Shown: piece by piece, positions 1-11,483 of the stretch | How the letters are laid out: every line of letters starts with the position of its first letter | How positions within the stretch are numbered: position 1 is the first letter of the stretch | NCBI GenBank assembly: GCA_023014485.1 | Contig: JAJOZX010012291.1 | Coordinates: 44,821-108,820, forward strand | Direction of reading: 5' to 3' | DNA: 64,000 bases | Origin: Bathynomus jamesi | Taxonomy: Eukaryota > Arthropoda > Malacostraca > Isopoda > Cirolanidae | Program-made: the position numbers and the translations under genes | The notes under the pieces: model-generated | What the model saw: the letters and a program-made list of their open reading frames with translations, nothing else | What the model was told of the DNA's origin: nothing | The model's database searches: none

Positions 1-2056
1 ATGCATGATTCAATTTCATCAAGAGAAACTCCTTTGGTTATCGGTGGTTCTGCTATCTGAAAATCTTGCCACATAATGAGATCTGTATAGTCTTTGGCAT
101 AAAATTTATTTCTGGCACCTTAAAATACCTGATAACATCTGTTTCTTGAATGCATGCCCTTGCTTTTATGATACGCCTAAATCCCAACTGACGCACATGC
201 TCCCTTTCATCAGCTATCATTGCAATGAGAATGTTTTCTTGATTTGCGTAATATGCATTTCGCTGAATGACTGAGTCATGTACTCTCCTAAGCTCTTCAC
301 GGAGATACCGGCTTCTTGCAATCATATGCCACATATGTTTAGCACCATATTGGCATAATGGTTTACGCTTTATCTGAAACCACATTGGTGCGTATACCCT
401 AACAATGAAAGTAGCTAATTCTTGTAAATTGCCTGAAGGATTCTCTGTGCTTGCATGTAACCGCAGAGTCCTGTTTGCTGTGGTGAGCCACCTTGAATGT
501 GATATATTGCCTGGACTCTTATGACTAAGACTCTTTGAGAATGTTCCACTTGATATAGCCTTGTGAATTTCAAGAAGGTATTTCTGGTCAGTACTTATGT
601 CATCTACATCAACTTCACACATGTCCTCTTGAATTTTAATGGGTTTGAAGTTAACTATGGGAAGCTTTTCACAGTCTGAAAGTGCTCGGCCAATTTCTCC
701 TGAAAATGCTCTTGGTCCAGTAGTGGTACCATCCAAGTGATGAAACAGATGGCGCAATGGAAGTTCATTAAGGTGTAAAAGGCATATCAGCCACTGCAAT
801 GGCTTATTAAAGGCTTCTTCCAGTAATCTTATTGTGCCTCCAATACTACCAGTGTTAACCACTGTCGAATCACAGCCAACTGCAACGATGTTCCCTATAT
901 CATCATTCCTTTCTTTCAAGCAATTCACTAGCGCTGTGCAAATGTATTTAGCTTTGCCACTGGAAGGTGTCACATGTGCAAAGTACAGAGAGTGTGGTTC
1001 AGATATTATGCTGATATGCTCTTCGCGTTTGGTTCTTTGGTGGTTAGAGCCATCACTCTCCTGGACTTGAATCATTGTTTTATCCTTTCTGCCATCAAAG
1101 TATAATCCCCGCATGGTTTTTGGCTCTCCTATCTGTTGTAGTTCCTTTCTCTGTTTTTGTCTTTCACGTCTTAGCTTACTTCTGTCTATAATATTCCCTT
1201 TGTCTTCGGGAGTAACAATTTTAAGATCTGCCAATACTGCAGAAGCAATAGCAGCCCCAGCTCTGTCCGACATTTTAAATCTATCACAAGTAATTGCTAA
1301 TGAAGGCAGTGGCTCACGCATCTGTTGTTCTGATATTACATACTGAGTCGAGGTTGTATCTTCCTCATTATCTTCAGATATCTCTTCTAGTTGTTGAAGT
1401 TCACTTGTCTCTGTTTCGATTTGTAAGTTGGACGTATTGGTTATAGCAGCACTAGTTGTTTGTGAGGATTCCAGACGTGCTTTTTCCATTTCCTTTCGAT
1501 GTTCTCTTGCTTGTAATCGTCTTGTGTGTGCTATGTCAATGCTTCCTATCACCATTATTCTGCGTGTTCGTTGGTCATTTAAAAAATCCTGCTCTTTTGG
1601 AGGGACTTTCTTACTCTTTTCACATGAGCATCTCCTAAACTCCTTACATTTGCAGGTGCAGATGTCAAACAAAGTGCATTTTGAAGAGTTTTCAAATTCT
1701 TCAAGCTGATTTTTGTACTTAGGATGATCCTTGCGTGACTTGTATGGCTTTAATAAGGACCTGTATTTATCAAGGTACACTCGCATCATCTGTAAAACGC
1801 GTGTATGTGAAATTATTGGCAAAGAGGCCTTCTTTCAAATATTTTCTACCTGTTTGGAAACTGCCTCTGCTATTTCAGAAAATGAAGGCTCCTTGTTATT
1901 CATCTGCTCCTTCACTAAATGTTTTGTGAACAGGTAATCTTTCATAATGCAGTTATAAGTTGGTAGTTGCATATCACTCATCTCACAAGGTACTTCAAAT
2001 ATGGCACACTTCATATGTTCTCTAGTGAAATGTTTATATTTAGTATTTGATGCCAT
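1..2056 (-). pseudogene. hAT-like transposase, decayed copy
   Basis: This is a clear paralogue of the intact protein at 34045-36291. It keeps the same order of blocks: an N-terminal region with TYNCIMKDYLFTKH, a Cys-rich stretch (CTCKCKEFRRCSC), a YFDGRKD block, a CDSTVVNTG block, a C-x2-H-like CLLHLNELPLRHL block and an SRWLTTANR block. The reading frame opens at an ATG at 2056. It meets an in-frame TGA near 1845 where the paralogue has Trp, so this is a nonsense mutation rather than an intron. It then runs open to about position 105, where a one-base shift moves the continuing homology into another frame that leaves the window at base 1. The product would be a transposase; this copy is very probably dead. 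The start fits the other copy's, although this copy lacks its short N-terminal extension. Confidence 0.85.
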
Positions 2057-2449
2057 AATATTTTTAAGAAAAATTCACAATCACAAAATATCCTGTAACA
2101 TGAAAACATTATATAATTAATATATATAATATATTTTATAAGTATATAATATATTATATAAATATATAATATATTATATAAATAAACTAAAATTATATAA
2201 TACATTATAACAAGCATTTTATAATAAAATCAATATTATCTCTATATAAATCACTTTAAAATAAAGTTTTATAATATTCCGATCATATTAAAAACTCTCC
2301 GATCAACTGAGCGACTAGGCCTACTACCTAAGAAGACAAGTGTTAACACACTGTTCTAATGACTCACAGAAAGAAATTCCTTCACCCCCCCCCCCACAAC
2401 CCTCCCCCACAACATTCAGTGTAGTCTCAACATGACTCAGTTACTCTAA

Positions 2450-2690
2450 ATTGTGTTAACTTCAGCTCTCTTGTGGCAGCTGAAGATATTAAGCATATGA
2501 AAAGGCATTTTCAGAAAACGAATTCCTATCATTTAAGAATCTTAATCAAACTATTAGATAATTCTAAGATAAAATTTTATAATAATTTGACAAACCTAAA
2601 ATAGGAGCAATTTTTTCCTTTTTACACAAAATTGTATTAACTTTAGCCCCCTGGTGGCAGCTGAAAATTTTAAACAAATGAACTCATATT
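2450..2690. repeat. Subterminal repeated motif of the hAT-like family
   Basis: A block containing GGCAGCTGAAGATATTAA at 2475-2492 recurs in diverged form at 2654-2672, each preceded by a TTGTGTTAACTT-like string. The related GGCACCTGAAGATATTAA lies at 36680-36696 in the complete relative, and an inverted copy at about 33755-33770 lies near that element's other end. Repeats of this kind near hAT ends often bind transposase; that role is inferred here. Confidence 0.55.
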
Positions 2691-2778
2691 TTGGCAGGCA
2701 TATTTCGTCCACTAAATGCAACTTTTAATCACTATTAGAACTTCATACTAGAAAAAAAGTATTTTTCGCTCCACCCTA

Positions 2779-3084
2779 CTGAACATGCTGAATCAATGAT
2801 AAGAACAGAACCAAAATGTTACCCAACATACGGTAATATTTTCATGGACAAAATTATGGAAATCCTCACTTCACATGTTCAAACAAAACTCTCCTAATTT
2901 GCAGTATTTTAATTTCAATAATGGAACAACATCATCAGAACTCAGCTTTCACCTTATATTGCAAATAAGGCACTATTATGTCCATTAATAGTTCTTGAGT
3001 ACATGTACACAGTACATACAAACACATAGAAGTTGTATTGTTCATATTTCCAAACATGCTCTCACGCTGCTGCATGCAGTAACA
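2779..3084. other. Interval without a recognisable gene
   Basis: AT-rich sequence between the hAT-like terminus and the XPG-like gene remnant. I see no ORF with recognisable content. It probably holds intron or flanking sequence of the decayed gene to its right, whose C-terminal exon would be expected in this direction. Confidence 0.4.
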
Positions 3085-3199
3085 CTATATTTGCATATTA
3101 TTTGTATAGACTACAGCACTGATATGATATAATAGTTGACAAAGCAAAAGCAATACTGCTAATGTAAAAACCAGGAGACTATATTGTATGTAAAATACC

Positions 3200-3618
3200 T
3201 CAGATATCCATAAGTACACAGTGTTGTAAATAACGAGATTTTCTTCTTTCCTTTGCCAGCAAAGGAGCTGACAGAATACAACCCGTAATAGCATGAAGCC
3301 CTGGCAATGCCTTGCAGACCCTTTCTCCAAGTTTGTCACATAAACTAGGTATACTAATGACACGTCTGTGTGCACTTGTTCCAGTAGCCAAAATCAGCCT
3401 ACCTAGTATGTGGAATTGGTAATGCACAACCAATACTTCTCCATCAATGTCAGACGACTTAATTATTATTGTGTCATGTCCGCTTTCATGTTCTGCATGC
3501 AAGAACATGCGTGTGTCTGCTTCCTCATGATCACTTTGCAAATCATGGACCTCAACACAAGATACAGATTTCCGGTCAGCAGATGCCATGATTTTTTAAC
3601 ATTCTGTAAAAATAGTTA

Positions 3619-3670
<52 letters not shown>

Positions 3671-4624
3671 TTTGTTTTCTAGCATGGCAGTATATTTATC
3701 TCTAGACCATTCACTTTTTAAGAAAGCCATCAGGGACATTTTGTTGTTTCCATGAACAAGATACCTTTTCCATTGCCGCGGAGTTGCCTGTGAACCTGAT
3801 GTAATCTTCATAATGAGCTCACCAGTGGTTTTTGCCCTACAGCTACGTTCTGGATCTTTGAGTGATATCGCTGGATATGTGTCGCCAACTACATCAAATC
3901 TGATTGCATCTTCACAACAAGATTTGACCATCATCAAACTCTTTTTAGCCAACAGTGCAAATGTCCGAGGAACTTGAGTGAGAGACTAAATGAATGCCAT
4001 GCAGTCCACAATGCAGAAACTAGCTGGTGACAATGATGCCAACAAGTCGATGTCCTTCTCTAGAAGGTTGTGTAGTGCAGACTTCAAAGTTTTACACATG
4101 CTCCCATCAGCAGATGCCAGTAACCAAGGAAAAGGGCTTAATTCACAGCTGAGCACTTGACGAAAATCCAGTTGGCGACTCTGTACTATTACCAGCAATC
4201 TGGCAAAAATATTATGATCAGTAAAAAGAATTATTTCTTTGTTTGCCGCCTTCAAGTTTTTCCCAACAACTTTGAAGGTCTTTATATTGAGTTTTGGTAT
4301 CACATGATAAATGGTCATACTGCATTCCATAAGCCTTCTTGTATAAATAGTAGCAGCAGCACTTTCCTCTGTTTTGGCATCAAGGAGATCCTTTTTTACA
4401 TCCTCATTAGCTATTTGACCAGTTGCAAGGTTGACAAATAATTCAGGTACCTCAAAAGGATTGCCGAAAACTTCAACTGTCTCCATCATTTTGCAAACAT
4501 CCACTTCATCTCTTTTCATGCGTGGTTTCATAGCTTCCTTCGGAGTATCACTGTGTGGAAAACATAATGTTCCACAGTTAACTGGAAATGAGTTAAAATT
4601 ATAATTTAATACTAGAAATGGCAA
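3200..4624 (-). pseudogene. XPG/FEN1-like nuclease half of a large transposon-type protein
   Basis: Read on the minus strand, the segment begins after a good acceptor (TTTCCAG at about 4585). It has the block KRDEVDVCKMMETVEVFGNPFE, then PWLLASADGSMCKTLKSAL, then a VDCMAF block corresponding to the nuclease N-terminus of the better copy at 43113-47979. An in-frame TAG follows at 3986-3988. After the DKYTAMLENK block the frame runs into a (TA)n microsatellite. It resumes after a plausible acceptor (TTTTTACAG at about 3603) with HEEADTRMFLHAE and SSDIDGEVLVVHY, the acidic PIN-fold motifs, and LHAITGC, a decayed version of the LLGCDTTS motif. The last exon appears to end at a donor (GAG/GTATTTT, about 3200). 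I infer that it is the 3' half of the gene whose 5' half lies at 7560-10930. It is dead. Confidence 0.65.
3617..3668. repeat. (TA)n microsatellite
   Basis: About 25 TA units interrupt the decayed XPG-like gene, probably inside a former intron. The acceptor beside it is good, but the expected donor GT reads GA, consistent with decay. Confidence 0.95.
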
Positions 4625-4889
4625 AGGAAGGAAGCTAACGTTAACTACTTAATTCCAACTTGAACTGGAAATTATCGTACAACGGCGCAAAATTCCATCG
4701 TACGTGTGGCAATACGATGCAACGTTCTTCCTCCTGATAAATAGATTGCAGAGAAAAGATGCGCGGCATTGTATTTTTCTCCGAGTCAGGGGATTTGGAA
4801 ACGCTGTTAGTTCTGATTGTAGAGTCGTTGCGACATTTTCGTTATTATAGATAGATTTGATACTGCATTAGTTACATTCTTCGCTTTAG

Positions 4890-5291
4890 CAGTGGCGGAT
4901 TATCACAGGCTATTGAGGCTGAAGCCTCAGGCTCCCATACTTGAGGGGTCCCCCTCGAACTGAGTTTCAATGATATAATTCGAGATTTCACAAGCTTCTT
5001 TGTTTAAATATCACAGAGTACACAAACTGACAAATTTCTTGTTTTATTTTATGTTTTATAGGCCCTAAAGTAAAGTTTGTTTAACACAGTGTATTTTGTC
5101 GTGTGCCAAAACCAAACAGTATTAAGGTTCTTTTAAGTTTGTTTCTCAATTAGCCTGAGCACCGTACATATAATTCGTGTAAATGTACTATGTACTGTAC
5201 ATGTACATGTATTGTTAATAAAAAACTATAAAAAAGGGCCCCCCATATTCTTCATTGCCCCGGGGCCCCGAGGTGTCTTAATCCGCCTCTG
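4890..5291. mobile_element. hAT-type MITE with TSD CGCTTTAG
   Basis: The element starts CAGTGGCGGATTA and ends with the inverse TAATCCGCCTCTG. It is flanked on both sides by the identical 8-bp direct repeat CGCTTTAG (4882-4889 and 5292-5299). It has no coding capacity. It carries an internal run of G/C (GGGGCCCC) near the right end, typical of this CAGnGGCGGATTA hAT family. Confidence 0.9.
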
Positions 5292-5302
5292 CGCTTTAGT
5301 AA

Positions 5303-5756
5303 CACTGGTCAACACTCATTTTATTGCCAATCATATTAGAGTGATTTTGGGGTAACTTTGTGGTGCTGATTCCGAATATGACATCGGTTTTGCTAGATTG
5401 GCTCTAATTTATGAGATAATTGGTACCCCATTGAAACACGTAAAAATGCAAAAAAATTAATGTTCAGGCGGAGCCTACTTACAAATCGCATTGAAATTGT
5501 CTCAAATCATACAAAAGTAAACAAATGAAATACATAATGGCATTTTATTCGGTCTCACCATCTAGAATGTTCCGGTAGTTTCCCATATGCACACGTTATG
5601 GTTACGTTTCCTATTAATTGAGGGTATTCATTATCTCAAGAACTAGAGCCAAATCGGAAAAACTACTTTCATTTTGGAATTCAGCAACCCCAAAATACCC
5701 TAAATTCGTACGAATTTCCTTGGCAACGAAAAATTTTTTTTTTTTGTTGACCTGTG
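5303..5756. mobile_element. PIF/Harbinger-like MITE with TSD TAA
   Basis: The termini CACTGGTCAACA and, inverted, CACAGGTCAACA enclose 454 bp without a gene. The flanks are TAA on both sides (5300-5302, 5757-5759). The pairing continues inward, with a TTGCCAA block and a GGTATTTTGGGG/TGATTTTGGGGTA block. A 3-bp TAA duplication suggests the PIF/Harbinger group. It abuts the target duplication of the hAT MITE to its left. Confidence 0.75.
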
Positions 5757-5810
5757 TAATCATTTGGTAAAGTTTCGCCTAGATTGTGTTAAAGTTCATT
5801 TGATTGTATA

Positions 5811-7180
5811 AGGGGTTCCAAAAAACCTTAGCCCCCCCCCCATTTGCAGCTTACATGTTTACTTGTATCGAAATAGTTTTTAGTGATTATAAAAATATAT
5901 AAAATTCTTTATTTATTGCAGGTATTAAAATTACTCTAGCTGATAAAGTGATAATGGCTTCTCAATTAATTGGTGATTCGGAGAGGCAACGTGTGATAGA
6001 TCGCATACGAGCAATAACATTTCGGGAAGCTCGTGATGCCACCTTTATAAGACGTTCATGGGTTGCCAAAAAGTTGCGAAGAAGTGAGGACTTCGTCAAA
6101 AGAAATTGGAATAAAACTTTGGATGAATGTGAAATGGATAGAACCAAATCTGGGCGCCCAAATTTGCCACTCTCTCAGGAAACAAAGGACACCATTGAAA
6201 GCGGTACGCGTAAGCGGAAAAACAGCTGTGCTTAACTTTCTAGAGAGATCGAAGTGTTGAGAGGAAAGATCGTTAGTGGTGAGATCATTCGACTGTACCG
6301 TCATCGGCAAGGTTTAAAGCCTTGGCATGAACTTCCAAAGCCAAGAAAAACTCAACTTAACATCGATGACAGAATGTGGTTTGCCCATTATCTTGAAGAT
6401 TGGGATGTGGATGATTTCATGCATTTAGCTGTCTCCGATGAATTTTTTGTTTATGTAACACGTCGGCCTAACTACCAAAATGATCGAGTGTGGGCCACAA
6501 CACCAGATGAAATCGATGACAATGAACATTATCGCGAATTATTAAAAAGTCCAGACTGTGTTGGTGTGTTTGTTTTGTTCACTGCAAAGAAGCTCATGTG
6601 GGTGCTGAAGCCAAATGGTCAGAGTTGGGATGGACAGTATTTTCGTGATATTATTCTATCCTAGCATGTCATTCCTTTTCTAAGAAACCCAAACAATGTT
6701 ATGGATGTCGATCAGGTCACACTTCTGCACGATAAGGCCCCCTGCTTTAAGGCATTAGCCACTCAACAGTTGTTGCGGAACCATGAGATCGATTTCTTTG
6801 AAAATGAAGAATGGCCAGGAAATTCTCCTGACCTGAACGTCTGTGAACACATTGGATCAGTTATAAAGGACAAGGTTGAATGTCTCTTGTTTCAAGAACG
6901 TGCAGCAAATCGATTTTCGAAGGATACAATGACGACGTAACACATTGAAACTGTTTTAGTAAATTTGCGTAACGATCAAGATCTATTCACGTCACTTTTG
7001 GCAAGCTACCCAAAGCGAATTCAGGCTGCCTTAGAAGCCAATGGCGGGAACACCAAGTTTTAATTGTTTCTCATTAAATGCAGGATTAAATTCTCTTTTG
7101 TAAGGTATGTTTAATTTTACTGTACCTCTAATGGTTTAGGCCATGGGCGGGGGGGGGGGCTAAGGTTTATTAGAGCCCTG
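5811..7180 (+). mobile_element. Tc1/mariner-superfamily element, DD37E type
   Basis: Inverted termini share AAACCTTAGCCCCCCCCC about 14 bases from each end and a diverged outer part (AGGGGTTCC left, CAGGGCTCT right). TA dinucleotides flank both ends (5809-5810, 7181-7182). The 1,370-bp length and single transposase gene fit a complete but inactive Tc1-like element. It has landed between the two halves of the decayed XPG-like gene, probably in a former intron. Confidence 0.85.
5954..7063 (+). pseudogene. DD37E Tc1-type transposase with three in-frame stops
   Basis: A single reading frame carries the whole protein of about 370 residues. It has an N-terminal helix-turn-helix region (DATFIRRSWVAKKLRRSEDF), a first Asp in LAVSDEFFVYV, a second Asp in TLLHDKAPC, and a Glu in PDLNVCEHI 37 residues later. 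The frame is broken only by stops at 6233 (TAA), 6662 (TAG) and 6938 (TAA), with no frameshift, and ends at 7061-7063. An acceptor-like TTTATTGCAG lies 30 bp upstream of the ATG, suggesting a short 5' UTR intron. I chose the ATG at 5954 because it begins the conserved N-terminus. The transposase would cut and paste the element; this copy cannot. Confidence 0.8.
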
Positions 7181-7182
7181 TA

Positions 7183-7560
7183 GTTAATAGTTATCCTTGA
7201 AGGCAGACCCTGACTCTTTCAAATTTTGGATTTGTTGTTATTAATTTCACCCTTTATATTATTGTATTTGCTGGTCTTACATTAGGGCGGGACTGTATTT
7301 GCTGACACTACATTAGGTCGAGACCACTTATTCCTTCAGAAAACTTGGCCCACGTTGTCTGGAGTTGTCGTAGCTCACATTGGAGACACTCCAGATATCG
7401 CTGCCTACTCATCACGGGAGAATAATTGTAGGAATAATTACCACTTGTTTGTAAATAGTGTAAATATTAGTAATTAGTAGTTGTAGTACATTCGTATTTT
7501 GGATATTTTTTGTTATGAATTTTTGTTTAGTATAGATTATAAATTTAAATTAGATTCAGT
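7183..7560. other. Interval without a recognisable gene
   Basis: Sequence right of the DD37E element. It has an internal near-repeat (GGGCGGGACTGTATTTGCTGACACTACATTAGG partly repeated at about 7260-7320) and an AT-rich tract at 7480-7580. It most likely belongs to the former intron of the split XPG-like gene. Confidence 0.35.
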
Positions 7561-10500
7561 TTAAATTTTCAGTTTATTTAGTGGATTACGGGACGGAGAT
7601 AGTCCGAACCATATCCTCCCTGTAAATTTCCACACATTGTTGCTGTTCATCATTTCACCCATCTCAGAACACCTGCCTGCAATTCCTGCTGACATGAGAA
7701 CTGGCAATCCATTTGGTCACAGCCCCTTTCTTAATGCTAAAGCCTGTTATTCCACCTTTGGTTTTAGAGTTCCTGTTCAGGGTAGTGTTGAAAAATAATC
7801 GAAACTTTACAAACCGGTTTTTAATCGATCTGTTTTTTGAAAACCGGTTTTAACCGGTTATGACCGAAAAGTATAGTAACTTTTAAAAGCCACAATTGAA
7901 AGGTACTGACTTTAACTCTTAACAAGCATAGCTTATCGCCTATTTTTTGGTCAAAAGAATGCAAAAATGCAGCATCATATGTATGCATATGAATAAGAAA
8001 ATGACAACTTTGACATTTTATTTTAGCCAAAATAATACATTATTCAAACAATTTAGATTTGAAATAATTTTTTTAAATAAAACATCTATACTTAGAAAGA
8101 AATAAACTTCTTTTTGTAAAAAAATTATAAAGAATAAAAATAAAATTTCTCTATTTTGGAAAAAACATTGAAATAAAATTTTTTAATAAAAAAACTTTAC
8201 CTAGAAAACAGAAAATTGACTCTTCGTGTAAGAAAAAATATATAAATTAATTTAGATTTTATCCCTATTTTGGAAATGACATCTTAAGAAACAAAGGGCA
8301 TTAAGGGTCTTATACTGCGAATAGGGCTTTAGTCGACTGACTCTACACTACAGCCTACATGATGAGACAAACTGAAGATCGAGTTGCCAGAGAGGCAAAA
8401 ATTATACTGAAGAGCAGTTGCCAGTTTGTCACAATTTAACTTAATAGGTAATGTATTCGAAGTTATTTTTTGTGCGCTGTAGCGCGTAGCTGCACGTTCG
8501 CGCAAGTTTGAGCCAAATAAAAATCAATCGATAAAACCGGTTTTTTCTTACGGTTTTCGATTTTTAGGGGAATTTTACAAACCGGTTGAAAACCGGTTTT
8601 TACAAACCGGTTTTCAACACTAGTTCAGGGTCTGCTGTATTGTTTGATTCATTGCTACTCGGGAGAATCCAGTCTTTGTACTTCTTTGTACTCCAAAGTT
8701 TCCTGCTAAAAAATGTTCATAAGTCTGAGGGTGTTTGTCTGCTAAGTCCAAAATATTCGTCCAGTAAATTGGAAGATAACGACCATAATTGACTCGATCA
8801 TAGGCGAACACCTATGGCATCATGTCCCTTACACAAGCTAGGTGTAATTGCCAGTCAAGGTATTCCATCCAGAAAGCTTTCATTGGTCCTGCCTCAACAG
8901 TTTCATAATTCCTTACCTTTCAAGAAGGATTTTAAACTGATAATTTTGGAGCAGATGAGAGAATGCATCTTCATTCATATTGGTATGAACACCAGTTAAT
9001 GCAGTTGAGAGAACTTCATGATTTATGGAAACATTTTGATCTTCAAACCATTTCCGGAAACTTTGCCAACGTAATCGCTCCAGGGCTTCAGCAACCAGCT
9101 TGTGCATTCTCATTGCTCAGTTATAATGTCTGTCTTCAAGAACTTCAGCAACACTGCCTGATTCCAGAACACCATTTTCAACAAGTATCTCTGCTAAACC
9201 TGCACCTCCATATCTTTTTCCCAATAATAGCAAGAATATGCATGCAGTGTGAAAAGGCCCAAGGCATAAAACTACTCTTTCAAACTGTTGTGGGCTTCCC
9301 TAGATAACCTCTAAAGCCTTGCAGTAGATAGCCTGATCAAGAACAATTGGATACAGTAGTCTTGTTGACCTAACTTATCTGCCATGGATAAGGATCGTTG
9401 CAACAGTGTGTATAATGTTGACATTTCTGTCGGAGATGCTTCAATTGGTTGGAGATAAGTGACAAGACTTTGGCATAGTACTTTGTCTTTTGAAAGCACC
9501 AAGTTGAATGCAGTCCATCCAGGTACATGCTGGTGATATGGTTTTGTGTCCTCAAAGAGCAAATCCTTAATGGGAAATCTAGATAAAAAGAATCCAAAGT
9601 CCTTGATTTTAGCAGCCATGTGTTCATCCTCATTCTCTTTCAGCAAGTGTAGGTTGAAATTGGTTGTACTTGGGCCTTGCCGAGGGCCACGGACATAAAA
9701 AAAGGGGTTTAACAAGATGGGAATCGAGCGACCTTTTCCTGACAACAGTTGCTGTTGGCTTATCTGTTGCTTGAGGTGCACAGCTGTCAACTTTTTCCTC
9801 CACAAGTATCCCATTTGTACAATGTGTTGTGCCTTTGCCAGAAAGTTTTTCCTCTTGAATATCATTATTGTCCCACACAAAGACACTAAAAACCAGTTGA
9901 CAGTTTGTTGACAAAAGCGTAGTGTTCTGCACCTCCATTTCCTCTTGAGCAATACTGTCTCAGCTTCTTCAATCTTTGTATAAGACAACCCATGTCCAAA
10001 GCGGTTGAGAAGTGTTACGACCTCTGAAGAACCAGTTAAACTTTTCAGTCATTGGGAGTGCGATGTGCTTCGGAGTTTTTACCCTCCCATGACTTACACT
10101 ATGTATTAAGGTTTGTCCTAAGGACGAAACCTGTCTGCGTACATTATCAGGGACCACAACACGCTGTCCTTCAACATAATATGCTGACTGGAAGAGAATA
10201 TATGCAAGCAAAGTATAGACATCATTTGGAATATTAATATTGTCAATATGTATATCAGCTGACCTTGGTGGCCATGCCATTGTAGTTTTTACATCTAGTA
10301 ACAATTTTCGAATATATTTAGCTGTTCTGAACACATTTATATGGTCATCATAAAGATTAGACTGCACATTAGTGCCATCACCAGACCCATCATCACTACA
10401 TATTAGAAATGCATCACTAGCTGCCCTTACACCAGCCTCCACAATCATTTCCTTAGGAAACAATCACTATATATTATCTAAGATTGGGACTTTTGCTTTA

Positions 10501-10930
10501 GGTGCCAGAATGACACACTCACCAAAACATCTTATTAACCTCCCTTTCAGCTTTTTAGGCATATAATTAGGAGCAAGTACACCCTCAACACCAAGAAAAG
10601 CAATATACTTTTGAAGTAGATCACACATTAAGATTTTTAACTCATCTTGATTTCATTGGCTTGATTTCATTGACAAAGCCTTCAAAAGAATGATCATAAG
10701 CAGCATAATTATTAGCCAAATCATGTCTCAATTTTCAGTTTACCTAAACCTGCAATTTTAATGTTTTCTATAGCAGCTTCGATGATACTTTATCTAGATA
10801 GCAATCAGGTCTTGTCCTCTGATATTGAGCAACAGCTTTTCATCACCCCTACTTTCAGTAGTCTTCAGGAATGTTTCACCTGCTTGCTCGGTCAGGATCT
10901 GGGTTAGAGGTTCTGATGTTCTTGCTCCCT
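7560..10930 (-). pseudogene. N-terminal half of the XPG/CXC transposon-type protein
   Basis: On the minus strand, segments in shifting frames line up in family order. PKKLKGRLIRCFGECVILAPK lies near 10.55 kb, SDAFLICSDDGSGDGTNV and SLGQTLIHSVSHGRVKTPKH follow (10463-9969), then FVWDNNDIQEEKLSGKGTTH (about 9.87 kb). After these come VPGWTAFNLVLSKDKVL (about 9.5 kb), a MRMHKLVAEALERLRW block (9113-8913), and YGRYLPIYWTNILDLADKHPQTYEHFL (about 8.75 kb). The last block matches the PYLAASGHNLYIKSVYVCL region of the copy at 43113-47979. The final block SKTKGGITGFSIKKGAVTKW resumes at about 7770, on the far side of a hAT insertion. At least six stops or shifts are visible. The 3' half is the segment at 3200-4624. 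Confidence 0.65.
7783..8622. mobile_element. hAT-type non-autonomous element with TSD GTTCAGGG
   Basis: The ends TAGTGTTGAAAA and TTTTCAACACTA form the inverted repeat. The identical 8-bp GTTCAGGG flanks both sides (7775-7782, 8623-8630). AACCGGTTTT is repeated several times near both ends (for example 7813, 7841, 8541, 8580, 8595, 8606). The interior is AT-rich and non-coding. Insertion breaks the XPG-like reading frame between QQTLN and the SKTKGG block; the flanks rejoin in frame if one duplication copy is removed. Confidence 0.9.
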
Positions 10931-10939
10931 TTGACAAAT

Positions 10940-11480
10940 AATGTTGTATATCCCTGACAAACAAAACATTTCAGCGTGCCCAGTGAGGGAAGTGAAACTC
11001 ATGATGCAATTTTCTTTAAAGGTCTCTCTTCTTGGGCTGCCTAATCAGAATGAAAATTGGATAGTTATTGAAAGCAGGATTGCCAGATTCCAAAACGTCC
11101 CCCATACCAGATATTCACCGAAATTTCACTATATTTCACCAAACTTAAAAACTTCCCACAAACAATCTAAAAAATAGTACAATGCTATTGTTTTTGCAGT
11201 CATAGTGGCGTACCAAGAGTGGCGTAGAATGTCCCCTAGTCAGAAAATTTGAACAACATATATTTTTATATTCGAAAGGTGATTATCTAGAAATGTGGAA
11301 TTTGTGACTTTTGGATCTTTTTTTCAGGTTCATTAAGGACTCTCTTATAAAAAAAAGTCTCAGGAACTAACTGTCATTGCACCTTCTTCCTACTTTACCA
11401 ATCTAGTCACTCTATTCTGCCAAACCAAATAAACCTCCCACCCGAAAATTACGAAAGATATATACTGTGTATATATATAT
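10940..11480. other. Interval without a recognisable gene
   Basis: No ORF with recognisable content and no clear inverted ends. It follows the start of the decayed XPG-like gene and may include its 5' flank. A terminal inverted repeat for that gene could lie here but I cannot pair one. Confidence 0.3.
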
Positions 11481-11483
11481 TTT

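Larger units (their letters stand above)
1..2778 (-). mobile_element. hAT-like DNA transposon, copy 1 (left end outside window)
   Basis: The right terminus (5' end for the minus-strand gene) ends in CTCCACCCTA at 2778. It matches the terminal inverted repeat of the complete relative at 33637-36801, which ends CTCCGCCCTA. Inside are a decayed transposase (1-2056) and a 700-bp AT-rich leader. The leader contains a roughly 65-bp tract of TATAATATAT repeats (2108-2190) and two copies of a subterminal motif. The other terminus and the target duplication partner lie left of base 1; the 8 bases after the right end are CTGAACAT. Confidence 0.8.

Noticed and set aside
3596..3952. Long Ile/Tyr-repeat protein (YIYIYI)
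   Set aside because: It is the translation of a (TA)n microsatellite. Only the part before it is coding-like. Similar Tyr/Ile or Cys/Val repeats at 16010, 16678, 33433 and 39175 are rejected for the same reason.
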